Shown: positions 32,399 through 45,093 of the stretch, piece after piece | How positions within the stretch are numbered: the stretch's first letter is position 1 | Layout: every line of letters starts with the position of its first letter | Assembly (NCBI GenBank): GCA_011799875.1 | Contig: CM022303.1 | Coordinates: forward strand, 191,443,700 to 191,507,699 | DNA: 64,000 nucleotides | Direction: 5' to 3' | Origin: Thinopyrum elongatum | Taxonomy: Eukaryota; Streptophyta; Magnoliopsida; Poales; Poaceae | Notes under the pieces: generated by a model | What the model was told of the DNA's origin: nothing | Databases searched by the model: none | Seen by the model: only the letters and a program-made list of their open reading frames with translations | Program-made: the position numbers and the translations under genes

Positions 32399-34158
32399 TC
32401 GCTTGTCCTCAAGTGAAAAACCGATATCAAAAAACATGCCCACATGCTTAGAGAGAGAGAGAGAGAGAGAGGTGTCGATAAAAACAAAATAAAGACATAG
32501 AAGCATCATGCTTATTATTATAACAGCAACAAACTTTATCATAGAACTTTATCACATAACTTTATCATATAACTTCTCATGAACAAGTAACAATTCATCA
32601 CAACATCGAAGTAAAAGCATAAACTCTATTGAAAACCAACAAACTATGTTGTCAGTCAACTTTGCAACTACAATTCATCATCTTCTCGCGATGGGTCTTG
32701 TATCGGAGCCTTTTGGCAAGTCCACATACTCAACCATCATATAATCTTCTATGATTGCTAACAATCACCTCATACACATGAGCAAAAAGTTTCAATTGGA
32801 CAAATAGAAAGATAGGGGCTTATAGTTTTGCCTCCCAACGTATTTACCTCAAAGGTGAGGTCAACAATAATAATTCATGCTCACTCATATCCAACTGGAT
32901 ATATGTGCCTAGATCTTTCCTCACCACATGATGCTTGCAAAAAGAGAAAATAAAAAGGAATAGGAAAGAATACTTTGACTCTTGCATAAAAGTAAATACA
33001 TAAAAGTAAAAGATAGGCCCTTCGCAGAGGAAAGCAGAGGTTGTCATGCGCTTTTTGGTTTGTATGCCCAATCTCTTAGTGCAAAAGAACGTCACGTTAT
33101 ATTGCCCCTGATGATAGTAACCTTTATTATGCAGTCCATCGCTTTTATTATTTTGCCATCACAAGTTCGTACAACGCTCAATTTTATCGTACACTAAATG
33201 ATCCAACACATTTAGAAGTAATTTTTATTGCCTTAGTGCACCGATGACAACTTACTTGAAGGATCTTACTCAATCCATAGGTAGGTATGGTGGACTCTCA
33301 AAACAAGATTTCGGGTTTAAGGGTTTTTGGATGCACAAGTAGTATCTCTACTTAGTGCAGAATTTTTGGCTAGCAAAGATATTGGGCAAGCACCACAAGT
33401 TAAAGGATCTATGACAATATAACTTTTATGTGAATATGAACAAACATAAATCATTACGTTGTCTTCCTTGTCCAACGTCAACAATTTTGGCATATAATAT
33501 TTTGATGGGGGCTCACAATCATAAAAGATGTCCAAGATAGTGTATTTGCATGTGAATCTTCTCTTCCCTTATTAATTCTTTCATGAATTGCATCATTGAC
33601 CAATGCTATGTTTGTCAACTTTCAACAAATGTTACCACTTGTACTTTTCTTTATGTGATGTCATTACTTACCATAAGATTAGCATATGATCTTTTTCATT
33701 ATTTCCTTTTATTTTGATTGAAACATAAAAGTAAAGAAAGCAAAACTAGGACTAAACTTTATTATATATCTTGCACACGATTACATAGATATATAGATCA
33801 CTAAGCAAACACTCAAAAATAGATTGAACTAAACTTTTATTCAACTAATTCAAAAGATAACTAAAGATCGAACTAAGATAGATAAAGGCAAAGAAGGTGG
33901 TGGTGATACGATACCGGGGCACCTCCCCCAAGCTTGGCACAAGCCAAGGGGAGTGCCCATACCATGTACTCAAGTCTCCTTTGGTGGTGAAGAAGGTGAT
34001 GGTGGTGGTGATGAGGTAGTAGCGAGCCTGTCCTTTCTCCTCAGCTTACGCTTGAGGGTGGAAATTTCCTCTCTCAAGCTATCAACCTCCTGCTACAGTA
34101 TTAATATCTTCTTGCATAATTCGTGCTTGTTCTCCTGCAGAAGATGAAATGGGATAAA
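32399..34158. other. 3' non-coding interior of the Athila-type element
   Basis: No supported gene is seen. It holds a (GA)n microsatellite at 32451-32471 and short open frames (for example minus 33535-33317) without recognisable domains. A repeated 'GATGGTGGTGGTGATGAGG' purine stretch lies near 33990. Confidence 0.55.
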
Positions 34159-34425
34159 CTAGATCTTAGGTTTCTTTGTTTTATTAGGGAGACTTGACTT
34201 TTTGAATTCCACGTGCATGTCCCTAGGTTGTGGTAGAGGGACTTCCTCTACATCTGAGCTTGTCTCCTCCTTCCCCTTCAGATCATAGTCCTCTTCTTCC
34301 TCTGTGGTCCAACCATAATGTTCCACATCTCCATAAACCTTGGGGTCTGCAATATAATCAGCATCATAGCTCTCACCCTTCGAGTCTTGGGACGACATAG
34401 TTTCAGATCTGTCAGAAATCAGCAA
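34159..34425 (-). CDS. Small acidic ORF downstream of integrase
   Basis: 88 codons with an acidic middle (TTEEEEDYDLKGKEETSSD) and a basic Lys-rich end. It lies after the integrase of the Athila-type element, separated by about 350 bp. Athila-lineage elements often carry an extra ORF or coding remnant at this place. I cannot assign a function, and it may be a remnant. Confidence 0.35.
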   Translation of the reverse strand: MLISDRSETMSSQDSKGESYDADYIADPKVYGDVEHYGWTTEEEEDYDLKGKEETSSDVEEVPLPQPRDMHVEFKKSSLPNKTKKPKI

Positions 34426-34781
34426 GAAAGGAGAATAGAAGATTTATCCGCGATACGGTGGTCAATACATTTTGGGGGGTATATAAAGATTTTTTATCTT
34501 GCAAAACAAGCAAAACGAGAGGAAAAAGGAGTCGGGAAGGTTCCCGAGGTGGGCATAACCCACCTAGGTGCGCCAGGCAAGGCAGGCGCGCCCTGGTGTC
34601 TTGTGCCCTCCTCGGTTGCCTTCCTGGTTATTTCTTATTTTTCTAATTTTTGTAATATTCCAAAACTGACAGAAAATATTTTTGAGGATTTTTCGGAGTC
34701 CGTTTTCTTACCGTATCACGTACCTCCTCTTTTTCAGGGTTCTGGAGGGTTCCAGAAGGTTTTTTATGTGTTCCTCCGGTG

Positions 34782-37241
34782 TCATGGTTTGAATAATATT
34801 GCTTTCAACATTAATAGGCATACCTGAGATATAGTGTTTAATTCTTTGTCCATTGACCACCTTCGGATTTGTACCTTCGGCATTATTAATTTTGATAGCC
34901 CAGAGCGATACACCTCTTCGATAATATATGGTCCTTCCCATTTGGAAAGAAGTTTTCCTGCAAAGAATCTAAAACGAGAGTTGTACAAAAGAACATATTC
35001 CCCAACTTTAAATTCCCGCTTTTGGATTCTTTTATCATGCCATCTTTTAACTTTTTCTTTAAATAATTTGGCATTTTCATAAGCTTGGGTTCTCCATTCA
35101 TCTAGTGAGCTAATATCAAATAACCTCTTTTCACCGGCAAGTTTGAAATCATAGTTGAGTTCTTTAATTGCCCAATATGCTTTATGCTCTAACTCAAGAG
35201 GCAAATGACAAGCTTTTCCATAAACCATTTTATAAGGAGACATACCCATAGGATTTTTATAAGCTGTCCTGTAGGCCCAAAGTGCATCATCTAATTTCTT
35301 AGACCAATTCTTTTGGGACCTTTTGATAGTCTTTTGTAATATTAATTTTATTTCTCTATTGCTAAGCTCAACTTGACCACTAGATTGAGGATGATAAGGT
35401 GATGCAATTCTATGGTTGACATCATATTTAGAAAGCATTTTACAAAAAGCACCATGAATAAAGTGTGAACCACCATCAGTCATTAAATATCTAAGGACTC
35501 CAAACCTTGGGAAAATAACTTCTTTAAGAATTTTAATGGAAGTGTTGTGATCAGTACTACTAGTTGGAATAGCTTCTACCCACTTAGTAACATAATCAAC
35601 AGCAACCAAAATATGAGTATACCCATTAGAGGAAGGAAAAGGTCCCATATAATCAAAACCCCAAACATCAAATGGTTCAACAACAAGTGAATAATTCGTA
35701 GGCATTTCCTGACGCTTACCGATATTACCAATTCTTTGAAATTCATCACAAGATAAAACAAACTTACGGGCATCCTTGAAGTGAGTAGGCCAATAAAAAC
35801 CAGATTGCAATACCTTGTGAGCAGTTCTATCTCCCGCATGATGTCCTCCATAAGCTTCGGAGTGACATTTCCGTAGGATTTGTTCCTGTTCATGCTCAGG
35901 TACACAACGTCTAATAATACCATCTACTCCTTCTTTATAAAGATGTGGGTCATCCCAAAAGTAATGTCTTAAATCATAGAAGATTTTTTTTCTTTTGTTG
36001 GTATGTGAAACTAGGTGGTATATATTTAGCAACAATATAATTTGCATAGTCGGCATACCAATGAGTGTTATGAGAAACATTTATTGCAGCTAGTTGTTCA
36101 TCAGGAAAGCTATCATCAATAGGTAGTGGGTCATCAAGAATATTTTCGAACCTAGACAAGTTATCAGCCACGGGGTTCTCATCTCCTTTTCTACCAGTAA
36201 TATGTAAATCAAATTCTTGTAGCAAAAGAACCCACCTAATGAGTCTAGGTTTAGCATCTTTCTTTTCCATAAGATATTTTATAGCAGCATGATCAGTGTG
36301 AACAATTACTTTGGAATCAACAATGTAATATCTGAATTTGTCAAAAGCAAACACGACTGCTAAAAATTCTTTTTCAGTAGTAGCATAATTTCTTTGGGCA
36401 CTGCCTAGAGTTTTACTAGCATAATGGATAACATTTAATTTCTTATCAACTCTTTGTCCTAGAACAGCACCAACAACATAATCACTAGTATCACACGTAA
36501 TTTCAAAAGGCGAGTTCCAATCAGGTGGTTGAACAATAGGTGCAGAAGTTAAGGCTTTCTTAAGTGTTTCAAAGGCTTCTACACAATCATCATAAAAAAC
36601 AAATGGAACATACTTTTGTAAAAGATTTGTAAGAAGCTTAGAAATTTTAGAGAAGTCTTTAATAAACCTCCTATAGAAACCAGCATGACCAAGAAAACTA
36701 CGAATACCTTTAATATCTTTAGGACATGGCATTTTCTCAATTGCACCAACTTTAGCTTTATCCACCTCAATACCTCGTTCAGAAATTTTAAGCCCCAAGA
36801 TAATACCTTCATTAACCATAAAGTGGCACTTCTCCCAATTCAAGACAAGATTAGTTTGCTCACATCTCTACAAGGCTCGATCAAGGTTCCTTAAGAAATC
36901 ATCAAAAGAAGTTCCATAAACAGAAAAATCATCCATGAAAACCTCAACAATCTTTTCACAAAAATCAGAGAATATAGTAGTCATACATCTTTGAAAGGTA
37001 GCAGGTGCATTGCATAAACCAAAAGGCATACGCCTATAAGCAAAAGTTCCAAAAGGACAAGTAAAGGTGGTTTTCTCTTGATCAGGTTGTGAAACAGGTA
37101 TTTGAGAAAAACCAGAATATCCATCAAGAAAACAAAAGTGTGTGTGCTTAGATAGTCTTTCTAGCATTTGATCAATAAAAGGCAGAGGGCAATGATCTTT
37201 TCTAGTAGCTTTATTTAACTTTCTGAAATCAATAACCATTC
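34782..37241 (-). pseudogene. Athila pol, C-terminal part (RT, RNase H, integrase)
   Basis: Reading leftwards from the insertion point: RT with MVIDFRKLNKATRKDH, CFLDGYSGFSQI, FGLCNAPATFQRCM and catalytic FMDDF. A TAG at 36868-36870 follows in frame. RNase H follows with [26 protein letters not shown] and [12 protein letters not shown] frameshift in an A/T run at about 35985 precedes integrase. The integrase zinc region reads HHAG...CDEF, in which the last Cys is lost to Phe. The catalytic Asp, Asp and Glu sit in FDYMGPF, TDGGSHF and QVELSNRE. The upstream pol part lies at 57854-58445. RT wording matches the Athila lineage. It is inactive. Confidence 0.9.
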
Positions 37242-37246
37242 TATAG
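37242..37246. other. Target-site duplication, left copy (TATAG)
   Basis: TATAG here and at 57849-57853 flanks the level-1 element. Removing the insertion and one copy would rejoin the RT coding sequence between IVSGY and MVIDFRKL. Confidence 0.9.
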
Positions 37247-38811
37247 TGCTACTTCTTGAGCTTGCGTTGGTTTTTCCCTTGAAGAGGAAAGGGTGATGCA
37301 GCAAAGTAGAGATAAGTATTTCCCTCAGTTAGAGAACCAAGGTATCAATCCAGTAGGAGACAACGCACAAATCACCAATACCTGCACAAACAATCAAACA
37401 CTTGCACCCAACGCGATAAAGGGGTTGTCAATGCCTTCACGGTCACTTGCAAAAGTGAGATCTGATAGAGATAGATAAATAAAACTAAACAAAAGATAAA
37501 ATATTTCTGGGTTTTTTTGGTATATAGATCTAAAAATAAAAGATTGCAAAATAGTAGATCAGAAAGTAATATGATGGAAAATAGACCCGGGGGCCATAGG
37601 TTTCACTAGATGCTTCTCTCAAGATAGCAAATAATACGGTGGGTGAACAAATTACTATCGAGCAATTGATAGAAAAGCGCAAAGTTATGACGATATCCGC
37701 AATGATTATGAAATATAGGCATCACATCCGTGTCAAGTAGACCGACTCCTGCCTGCATCTACTACTATTACTCCACACATCGACTGACTCCTGCCTGCAT
37801 CTAGAGTATTAAGTTCATGAAGAACAGAGTAACGCTTTAAGTAAGATGACATGATGTAGAGGAATAAACTCAAGCAATATGATGTAAACCCCATCTTTTT
37901 ATCCTCGATGGCAACAATACAATATGTGCCTCACTGCCCCTACTGTCACTGGGAGAGGACACTGCAAGATTGAACCCAAAGCCAAGCACTTCTCCCATTG
38001 CAAGAAAAACTAATCTAGTTGGCCAAACCAAACCGATAGTTCGAAGAGAATTACAAGGATATCAAATCATGCATAAAAGAATTCAGAGAATATTCAAATA
38101 ATATTCATAGATAAGCTGATCAAAAATCCACAATTCATCGGATCTCGACGAACACACCGCAAAAGAAGATTACATTGGATAGATCTCCAAGAACATCAAG
38201 GAGAACATTGTATTGAGAATCAAAGAGAGAGAAGAAGCCATCTAGCTACTAGCGATGGACCCGTAGGTCTGAGGTAAACTACTCACGCTTCATCGGAAGG
38301 GCAATAGAGTTGATGTAGAAGCCCTCCGTGATCGAATCCCCCTCCGACAGGATGCCGGAAAAGTCCCCAAGATGGGATCTCACAGGAACAGAAGGTTGCG
38401 GCAGTGGAAAAGTGTTTTCGTGGATGCTTCTGGTGGTTTGGGAATATATGTGAATATATAGGAGGAAGATCTAGGTCAGGGGGTCACCGAGGGGCCCACA
38501 AGGCAGGGGGCGCGCCCTCCCCCCTTGTGGCCGCCTCGTGGCTCTTCTGACTTGCACTCCAAGTCTCCTGGGTGTCTTTTGGTCCAAGAAAAATCATCGC
38601 GAAGGTTTTATTCTGTTTGGACTCCGTTTGGTATTCCTTTTCTGCGAAGCTTAAAAACAAGGAAAAAACAGAAACTGGCACTGGGCTCTAAGTTAATAAG
38701 TTAGTCCCAAAAATAATATAAAATAGCATATTAATGAATATAAAACATCCAAAACAGATAATATAATAGCATGGAACAATAAAAAATTATGGATACATTG
38801 GAGACGTATCA
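37247..38811 (-). repeat. 3' LTR of the level-1 element (1565 bp)
   Basis: It is collinear with 56284-57848 and the same length. In the first 290 bases I count about seven differences, which points to a moderately old insertion. Confidence 0.9.
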
Positions 38812-38827
38812 AGCATCCCCAAGCTTA
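38812..38827 (-). other. Polypurine tract of the level-1 element
   Basis: On the minus strand TAAGCTTGGGGATGCT leads directly into the LTR start TGATACG. It is the likely plus-strand primer. Confidence 0.7.
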
Positions 38828-39845
38828 ATTCCTGCTCGTCCTCAAGTAGGTAAATGATAAAAACAGATTTTTTGATGTGGAATGCTACCTAACATATTTA
38901 TCCATGTAATTTTCTTTATTGTGGCATGAATGTTCTGATCCATAAGATTCAAAACAAAAGTTTAATATTGACATAAAAACAATAATACTTCAAGCATACT
39001 AATAAGGCAATTATGTCTTCTCAAAATAACATGGCCAAAGAAAGTTTATCCCTACAAAATCATATAGTCTGGCTATGCTCCATCTTCATCACACAAAATA
39101 TTCAAATCATGCATAACCCCGATGACAAGCCAAGCAATTGTTTCATACTTTTGGTGTTCTCAAACCTTTTCAACTTTCACGCAATACATGAGCGTGAGCC
39201 ATGGACATAGAACTATAGGTGGAATAGAATACGGTGGTTGTGGTGAAGACAAAAAAGAGGAGATAGTCTCACATCAACTAGGCGTATTAACGGGCTATGG
39301 AGATGCCCATCAATAGATATCAATGTGAGTGAGTAGGGATTGCCATGCAACGGATGCACTAGTGCTATAAGTTTATGGAAGCTCAAAAGAAAACTAAGTG
39401 GGTGTGCATCCAACTTGCTTGCTCACGAAGACCTAGGGCAATTTGAGGAAGCCCATCATTGGAATATACAAGCCAAGTTCTATAATGAAAAATTCCCACT
39501 AGTATATGAAAGTGACAACATAGGAGACTCTCTATCGTGAAGATCATGGTGCTACTTTGAAGCACAACTGTGGAAAAAAAGGATAGTAACATTGCCCCTT
39601 CTCTCTTTTCTCTCATTTTTTTATTTTTTATGTTTTGGGCTCTTTGGCCTCTTTTTTTCCTTTTTTTTATTTTTCGTCCGGAGTCTCATCCTGACTTGTG
39701 GGGGAATCATAGTCTCCATCATCCTTTCCTCACATGGGACAATGCTCTAATAATGAAGATCATCACACTTTTATTTACTTACAACTCAAGAATTACAACT
39801 CGATACTTAGAACAAAATATGAATCTATATGAATGCCTCCGGCAG
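38828..39845. other. Interior of the level-1 element, 3' part
   Basis: Non-coding AT-rich sequence. Short open frames on both strands show no recognisable domain. It continues in phase with 53414 onward once the Tekay insertion is removed (CCTCCGGCAG against GGCGGTGTACCGG). Confidence 0.7.
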
Positions 39846-41699
39846 TGTAACACCCCATGTCATTAGCCACAGTAATCACTTTTGATAATGACAAGTCAGT
39901 TAGATTAACAGTGCATAATCATCATTTGCGTCATATTGCATTTCAACTCCTAACTCAAAATTCAAATTAAATTAAATTGGAAAATAAAAGTTATTCAAAT
40001 CAGAAACTAAATTGTTCATTAAATAGCAAGTAAATCAGAGACAATTCTAAAATTGAAACCAACATCATTGTAATTGGGTAAGTGACTCAAACATCCTCAA
40101 ACAGTGACTAAAGACAATATTTATTAACCTTTTATTTAATCTAAATTAAATATGAAATATGTTTTGCCCAAACTAGTTTTCTGAGTTAGGGTATAATGCA
40201 CTGCTAATTGTGAGCTAGGTTACTAATTTTGTAAAAGTCATTTTGAGGCCTAACTATTTGCAAAACAGAAAATGAGAGAAAAGAAAATAAGAAAAACAAA
40301 ACAAAACAAAAATAAAAGGAAAACCAAAACCCCCTGGCCCAACTGGGCCACGGCCCAGCCAGGCCGGCCCACTCCCTCGCCCCTAGCCCATATGGCCTCC
40401 CTGGACCCCGAAACCATAACCCCCACCCCGCTCCCCTGTTCCCCCTCCCCCCCCGATCCAGATCGGGCACTGCCCCGCGCCCGACGCCGTCGCCACCTGC
40501 CGTCGCCGGACCGCCTCGCCGGAGCTGCCCCGCCGTCGTCCCCGTCCTCCTCCTCGACCCCCCCCGCTGCCCTGACCCTACGCGCCTCGGTGAGGCCCCT
40601 GGCCGCCTCTCTCTCCCTCGCCCCGCACTCACCGCGTGCGCTCGCGCTCTTTGCGCCCCGCGTCGTCGCCCCGTTCACCGTGCCTCCCCTGCTGTCACCT
40701 GGCCCATGCGCCCCCGCACTGCTCCGCCTCGCGCTCACCGCGGCCCCAGCACGCATGCCTCGCCGCATCCCGTGCCGCTCGCCCCGCGCCGTCGTCTCTC
40801 CCTCCCTGCTCCCGGTTCACGCATCGGCCTCCCCCTGCACGTCCCGGGCCATGCACCGACGCCTCCCGTGCGCGCGCTGCACCACCGCTGCCCGCACCGC
40901 AGCACGCACCGCCGCACCCCCTGGCCTCCGTTGCCCGGCATCCAGCCGCCCCTCGCGCTCGCGGGCCGCGCCTGGCCACGCCCAGCGCCCGCGCGCCCGC
41001 TATGGCCCTGGGCCACTGGCGGCCGGCCCCCACTCCCATGTGTCTATGACACAGGGGCCCCACGCCCCAGAACGATTTAAAAAAAGAAAAGAAAATGAAA
41101 TTAGTAAAAGTAATTGATAATTAATTAATTAATTAGTGAATTAATTAAGTTAATTAACTCTGTTTAATTAAACTAATTAATTAGTTAGTTTAATTAAATA
41201 GTAATTAGATTAATTAAACCCTAATTAACCTAAACACACTATGACAGGTGGGACCCACACGTCAGTTTGACCCAGTCAACGCCCTGTTGACTGCTGACAT
41301 CATACGTCAGCATACACTGTTCTGGATAATGTTGATTTAAATAATTAAATAAAATTTCAGAAAATGATTAAAACTGTAGAAAATCATTTAAAATAAACCG
41401 TAACTCCGATGAAAATAATTTATATATGAAAGTTGCTCAAAATTTCGATACGAATCTGAATACGCCCTCCGTATTCCTGTCAGATGCCCCTAGCTAGATG
41501 AACATGGAACTTTTAGACAAATTTCAGTAAATGAATAGTGCCCAACTTTAATTAAATAAATCCAAATAAATTCCTAAATTAACTAACTCATTTAGTTAGG
41601 CAGTAGAACACCTCGGCATAGCATTTAGGCATGTCATACATATTGTTTGCATTTGTGCCGTGGATTTATTGTTTCTCTCTCCCTCCTTCTCTCGATAGA

Positions 41700-41789
41700 C
41701 GCCGAGACCGACGCCGCCACAGCTGGGTACGACTACGCTACAGACGAGCAGCCCGTTGACGACCCCTCCTTCTTGCCAGAGCAACCAGG
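41700..41789 (+). other. Coding-like segment 1 in the Tekay LTR
   Basis: After a pyrimidine-rich acceptor-like CTCTCGATAG the frame reads DAETDAATAGYDYATDEQPV then DDPSFLPEQPG, followed by GCAAGC (a GC-type donor is possible). The diverged LTR on the right has, after CTCTCGTTAG, DSDAIPGTDAAQEPDDTVDD then LALAAKQPG and GCAAGC. The shared acidic composition, QPG end and both borders suggest an exon. Identical segment in the 3' LTR at about 51430. Confidence 0.45.
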
Positions 41790-42100
41790 CAAGCCCCCCC
41801 CCTTGAGCATCCAGATATCGCCCATTCCATTTCTCCTGCTTGCATTAGATTTTGCTACTGTTAATGTTTGCTCCTATTCTGATGCATAGCCTGCTTTTGT
41901 AACCTGTTTATTGTTACCTTACCTGCCTATATTAAACTGCTTAGTATAGGTTGGTAGTGAACCATCAGTGACCCCACCACCTTACCCTTGTTGCCCCTGC
42001 TTGATCATCGACGACTCGATCAGTGTGATCGTTGACTAGAGACCGACACATCACTTCACCCCCCTTAGTTGTACAACTCTGCATAGTAACTATCGAGTGC

Positions 42101-42301
42101 CGAGGGTGATACCTCGTAACGCACTCCTGATGAACACTCTGTAGTGTAGCTGTTCGGACGTGGTCATCGAGGGTGATTCCTCCTTCTCCACTTCCGATAC
42201 GACTCTGTCGTGCAACCCCTCAGTGTGAACCTCGAGGGTGATGCCTCATACGTTCACCCTGATGATTTCATCGAGCGGAATTCACTGAGGGTGATTCCTC
42301 G
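42101..42301 (+). repeat. Array of four GAGG-GTGATN-CCTC hairpins, 5' LTR
   Basis: Units at 42101-42116 (CGAGGGTGATACCTCG), 42168-42183, 42233-42248 and 42286-42301 each have arms GAGG/CCTC around the loop GTGATN. Start-to-start spacing is 67, 65 and 53 bp. The same array occurs in the 3' LTR (from 51830) and, with matching spacing, in the diverged LTR at 59916-60120. Confidence 0.8.
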
Positions 42302-43286
42302 GGGTTTTCCCCCTTGATGATATGACCACACGATTACTTTGACCATTGTTACAGGCGGGTCGACCCTGATGGGTACCCGTAGGGGATCTATGATGTCAGG
42401 TGTGTCGGAAGGGCACTCGAGTGTGATATTGTGGCGGAGCATCAGAGACTTTGATTGTCTCTATGTGTTACTAAATGAGCCTATTGGATTTGGGTGTGTG
42501 ATCTGAGTGGGTCGTCGTGCCCTTTACGCACTACCACCACGCGGGACAATGGTTATGGAGCCCTCTGCGATGTATGTTTCTCCCGAAAGCTTATCAGACG
42601 TCACAGTTCACTATGCGGGCTGATCGCCGGGATTGGGCTGGATACTTCACTGACGAGTTCAGTGTCGCACCTGCACCCCGGCCAGCCACGCAACACACAG
42701 GGTGCCCAGGGCGATGGCCCAAGACCTCTGGGTGCATAGGTTAGTCCAGTGTGCTGACCTCTCTGCTGAGCCTAGGTAGGGCGCTGCTTCGTGTTGATCT
42801 CCCGAGGCCGGGCATTACCCAGCAAGTGTGTTCGGCCATAGGTGATCGATCGTGTTGGGTAACAGTAGTGCACCCGTGCAGGGAAGAAATATCTATCGAT
42901 AGCCGGTCCTACGGTAAAGGACACTCAGTTTGTGTATCCCGATCTACTACTTGAACTGGATACTTGTTGCTTAATTGAAGCTTCGGGATCGCTTTCTCGC
43001 AGGGAGTCGAGGAAGGATCTCTGGGCTTGCTTCAACATGTTTGCTTAATAAAATGCTATTCTACTCTCTTCTATTGCTGCAAGATGGAGGCTCGTGAAGA
43101 TGTTTGAAGATGCTAGTCTTTGATAGGACTAGGCCTTCTCTCTATTCTGGCATTCCTGCAGCCCAGTCCACATATACAGCCTTTCCCCTTTGATAATGTT
43201 GCATATGTAGTGTAGATCCTTGCTTGCTGAGTACTTCGGATGAGTACTCATGGTTGCTTTGTTACTTCTTTTTCCCCATACCCCGA

Positions 43287-43397
43287 TTTGATGATGCCTC
43301 AGACGATGGAGCCCCGGAGCCAGATGCCACCTCAGGAGCTTACTACCAGGAGGGTCCAGACGGTACTTACTACTGGATCGAGCCAGCCGACCAGGAG
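43287..43397 (+). other. Coding-like segment 2 in the Tekay LTR
   Basis: The frame reads DDASDDGAPEPDATSGAYYQ, EGPDGTYYWIEPADQE and stops with TAG at 43395-43397. The diverged LTR (minus strand, about 58860-58751) reads QPDGGAPEIVAPADDRYCYY, PEGGYFYELIDHQE and TAG. The common pattern DGAPE...YY.EG...Y..I...QE-stop suggests a protein end under some constraint. It is not linked to segment 1 without splicing. Confidence 0.45.
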
Positions 43398-43682
43398 TAG
43401 GATCAGAGGCTCCCAGGCAGGAGGCCTACGCCTTTCGATCTAGAGTCATTGTTTGTGCTAGCCTTCTTAAGGCAAAACTTGTCTAACTATGTCTGTACTC
43501 AGATAAAATTTGTAAGACTGACTTATGTATTCAGATCTTCGTGATCCCTAGTCTGTAATATTGTGGATCTCCGTTATTTTGTGTTAGAGTTGTGTTGTGA
43601 TATCTTCCCGTGAGTCCCTGTGCTTGATCATGCATGTTTGCGTGTATGATTAGTGTACGATTGAGTCGGGGGCGTCACAAGT

Positions 43683-43695
43683 TGGTATCAGAGCC
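43683..43695 (+). other. Primer-binding site, tRNA-iMet type
   Basis: TGGTATCAGAGCC follows the 5' LTR after three bases. It is the standard primer site of plant chromoviruses and Copia elements. Confidence 0.92.
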
Positions 43696-44072
43696 GACTG
43701 CCTGTAGGAAGCCCCCTTCCAATTCCTTGGTCGAAGTTGAGTCTAGACATCGAAAAATTAATTTACTGACTTGGCTGTGTGGCTTACGGGCCCACGTCGC
43801 CCACTGGGTGGTATTAGGATCTTTTATTCCTCGTCTATACTCTGGGATTCTGAGCTCTCTCTATTCGGGTTAAATAAATTTTACTAATGCCGACACTTAG
43901 GATCTCGTAAATCCCGTCTACCCGGAGAGCTGGATATCTGTGCGATTTCCCTGTCATTGATCTGATTAGTCTGATAATCATTTTCCTTTCCATTGTTTTG
44001 TTTAACCTTTCTCTCCGAGTTGTATTAAACTTCTCATTGTCATTTGACAATCCTGAATTTCCTCTGTTTCAG

Positions 44073-44843
44073 ATGGATCGTTTATTTCCACCACGTCCTA
44101 CGACGCAGCTTGTGCTTCGCACTTGGGCTCGTGATGTCCCTGGTTTTCCAGCTGTCCTGATCACCCTCCTGACCAGACTTGGCTACCGCTGGTACCCCGA
44201 GTACATGGTCTACGAGGATTACCGCGAGTTCAACCAGGAGCAGTACCATGCTGATGTTCGTATCTATGATCAGCAAGATGGCTCAGACACTGAGCTGCAC
44301 CTTTTCTACGGTATCGGCGTGACGATTGAGATGGCAGTCCATGATGCCGCCTACTCTGCTATCGCATGTCTCCGAGGAGAGTTCAACAGTATCTTGGATG
44401 CCTCTGAGTTCCGATACATTCCGTATGCCCCTGCTGGAGATGCTACTGGATACTACACAGCTATTTGTGCCCCGTACGAGCCTCGTCGCTATGACCCGCA
44501 CGTTCTGATTTAGTGCACTCAGGCTCTGGATCGCACTGTTCGGGCTCTTGCCGTTGAGTTGGTTGCCACTCGAGCACGTCTCTACGATGCTATGACGCAG
44601 TTGCTACCCGTTGTTCATGCATGGATACATCCGGAGCACATCCTTTACCCGCGCAGGACTCAGATGTATGCTGGTATTGATTGGCCTGCTGTTGGAGGTC
44701 ACACACCTACACGTGGACCTCTTCTTACAGCTCGAGACCGGGTTCTGCATCAGAGTGCACATGGAGCGCAGGATCCTACTGCGATAAACATTCATCGTCC
44801 GCACTCGCAGTTACCCCGTTTCAGTGGTTTTCCCCGATGTTGA
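44073..44843 (+). pseudogene. Extra ORF between PBS and gag, dsRNA-binding-like
   Basis: From the ATG at 44073 one frame of 257 codons runs to a stop at 44843, broken once by TAG at 44511-44513 (codon 147). Residues about 28-102 read LITLLTRLGYRWYPEYMVYE, then QYHADVRIYD, LHLFYGIGVTIEMAVHDAAY and SAIACLR. This follows a double-stranded-RNA-binding-domain pattern (helix, Y....Y...V, G.G.t...A..AA..Ai..L), although the basic Lys pair of the classical domain is missing. The C-terminal part has a helical segment (RALAVELVATRARLYDAM) and no known domain. It is a separate frame from gag, which starts 250 bases later. The domain call is inference from pattern only. Confidence 0.55.
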
Positions 44844-45093
44844 TGTAGCCTTTGCTATGTCTCGTTGTGTACTTCCTTACCACGTGCCTGCGCGCCGCCT
44901 AGTATGTCTAGTTCTCAATTTGCGCCGTTATGCTGTCCGCATGTACCCGACTCTGTGTATGGATCTGTATGTCTTAATTGACTACTGTTATGTATCTATT
45001 ACACTGCTTAAATTGTTGTCGAGTTACATCATGCTTGTCGCTAAACACTCGCAATTGCTTTCACTAAACTACCCCCTGTTGATACTTAGCAGG

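Larger units (their letters stand above)
39846..43679 (+). repeat. 5' LTR of the Tekay element (3834 bp)
   Basis: TGTAACACCCC to GGGGCGTCACA. It contains AT-rich sequence (39900-40330), a very GC-rich block (40330-41080), TTAATTAA repeats (41115-41225), a possible exon after CTCTCGATAG (41700), four small hairpins (42101-42301) and a second coding-like segment (43287-43397). Open frames in the GC-rich block overlap on both strands and are not counted as genes. Confidence 0.93.

Noticed and set aside
32451..32471. (GA)n tract as a regulatory element
   Set aside because: A plain microsatellite inside the non-coding end of a retrotransposon; nothing links it to a gene.
40272..41117. Long open frames on both strands in the GC-rich part of the Tekay LTR
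   Set aside because: Overlapping Pro/Ala/Arg-rich frames on both strands come from GC-rich, stop-poor DNA; amino-acid sequence is not kept between the LTR copies at 50109-50801 and 61140-62300.
43683..43695. tRNA gene
   Set aside because: TGGTATCAGAGCC is a retrotransposon primer site next to an LTR; no cloverleaf can be formed around it. The tRNA-Asp-like sites at 1725 and 56255 were rejected as tRNA genes for the same reason.
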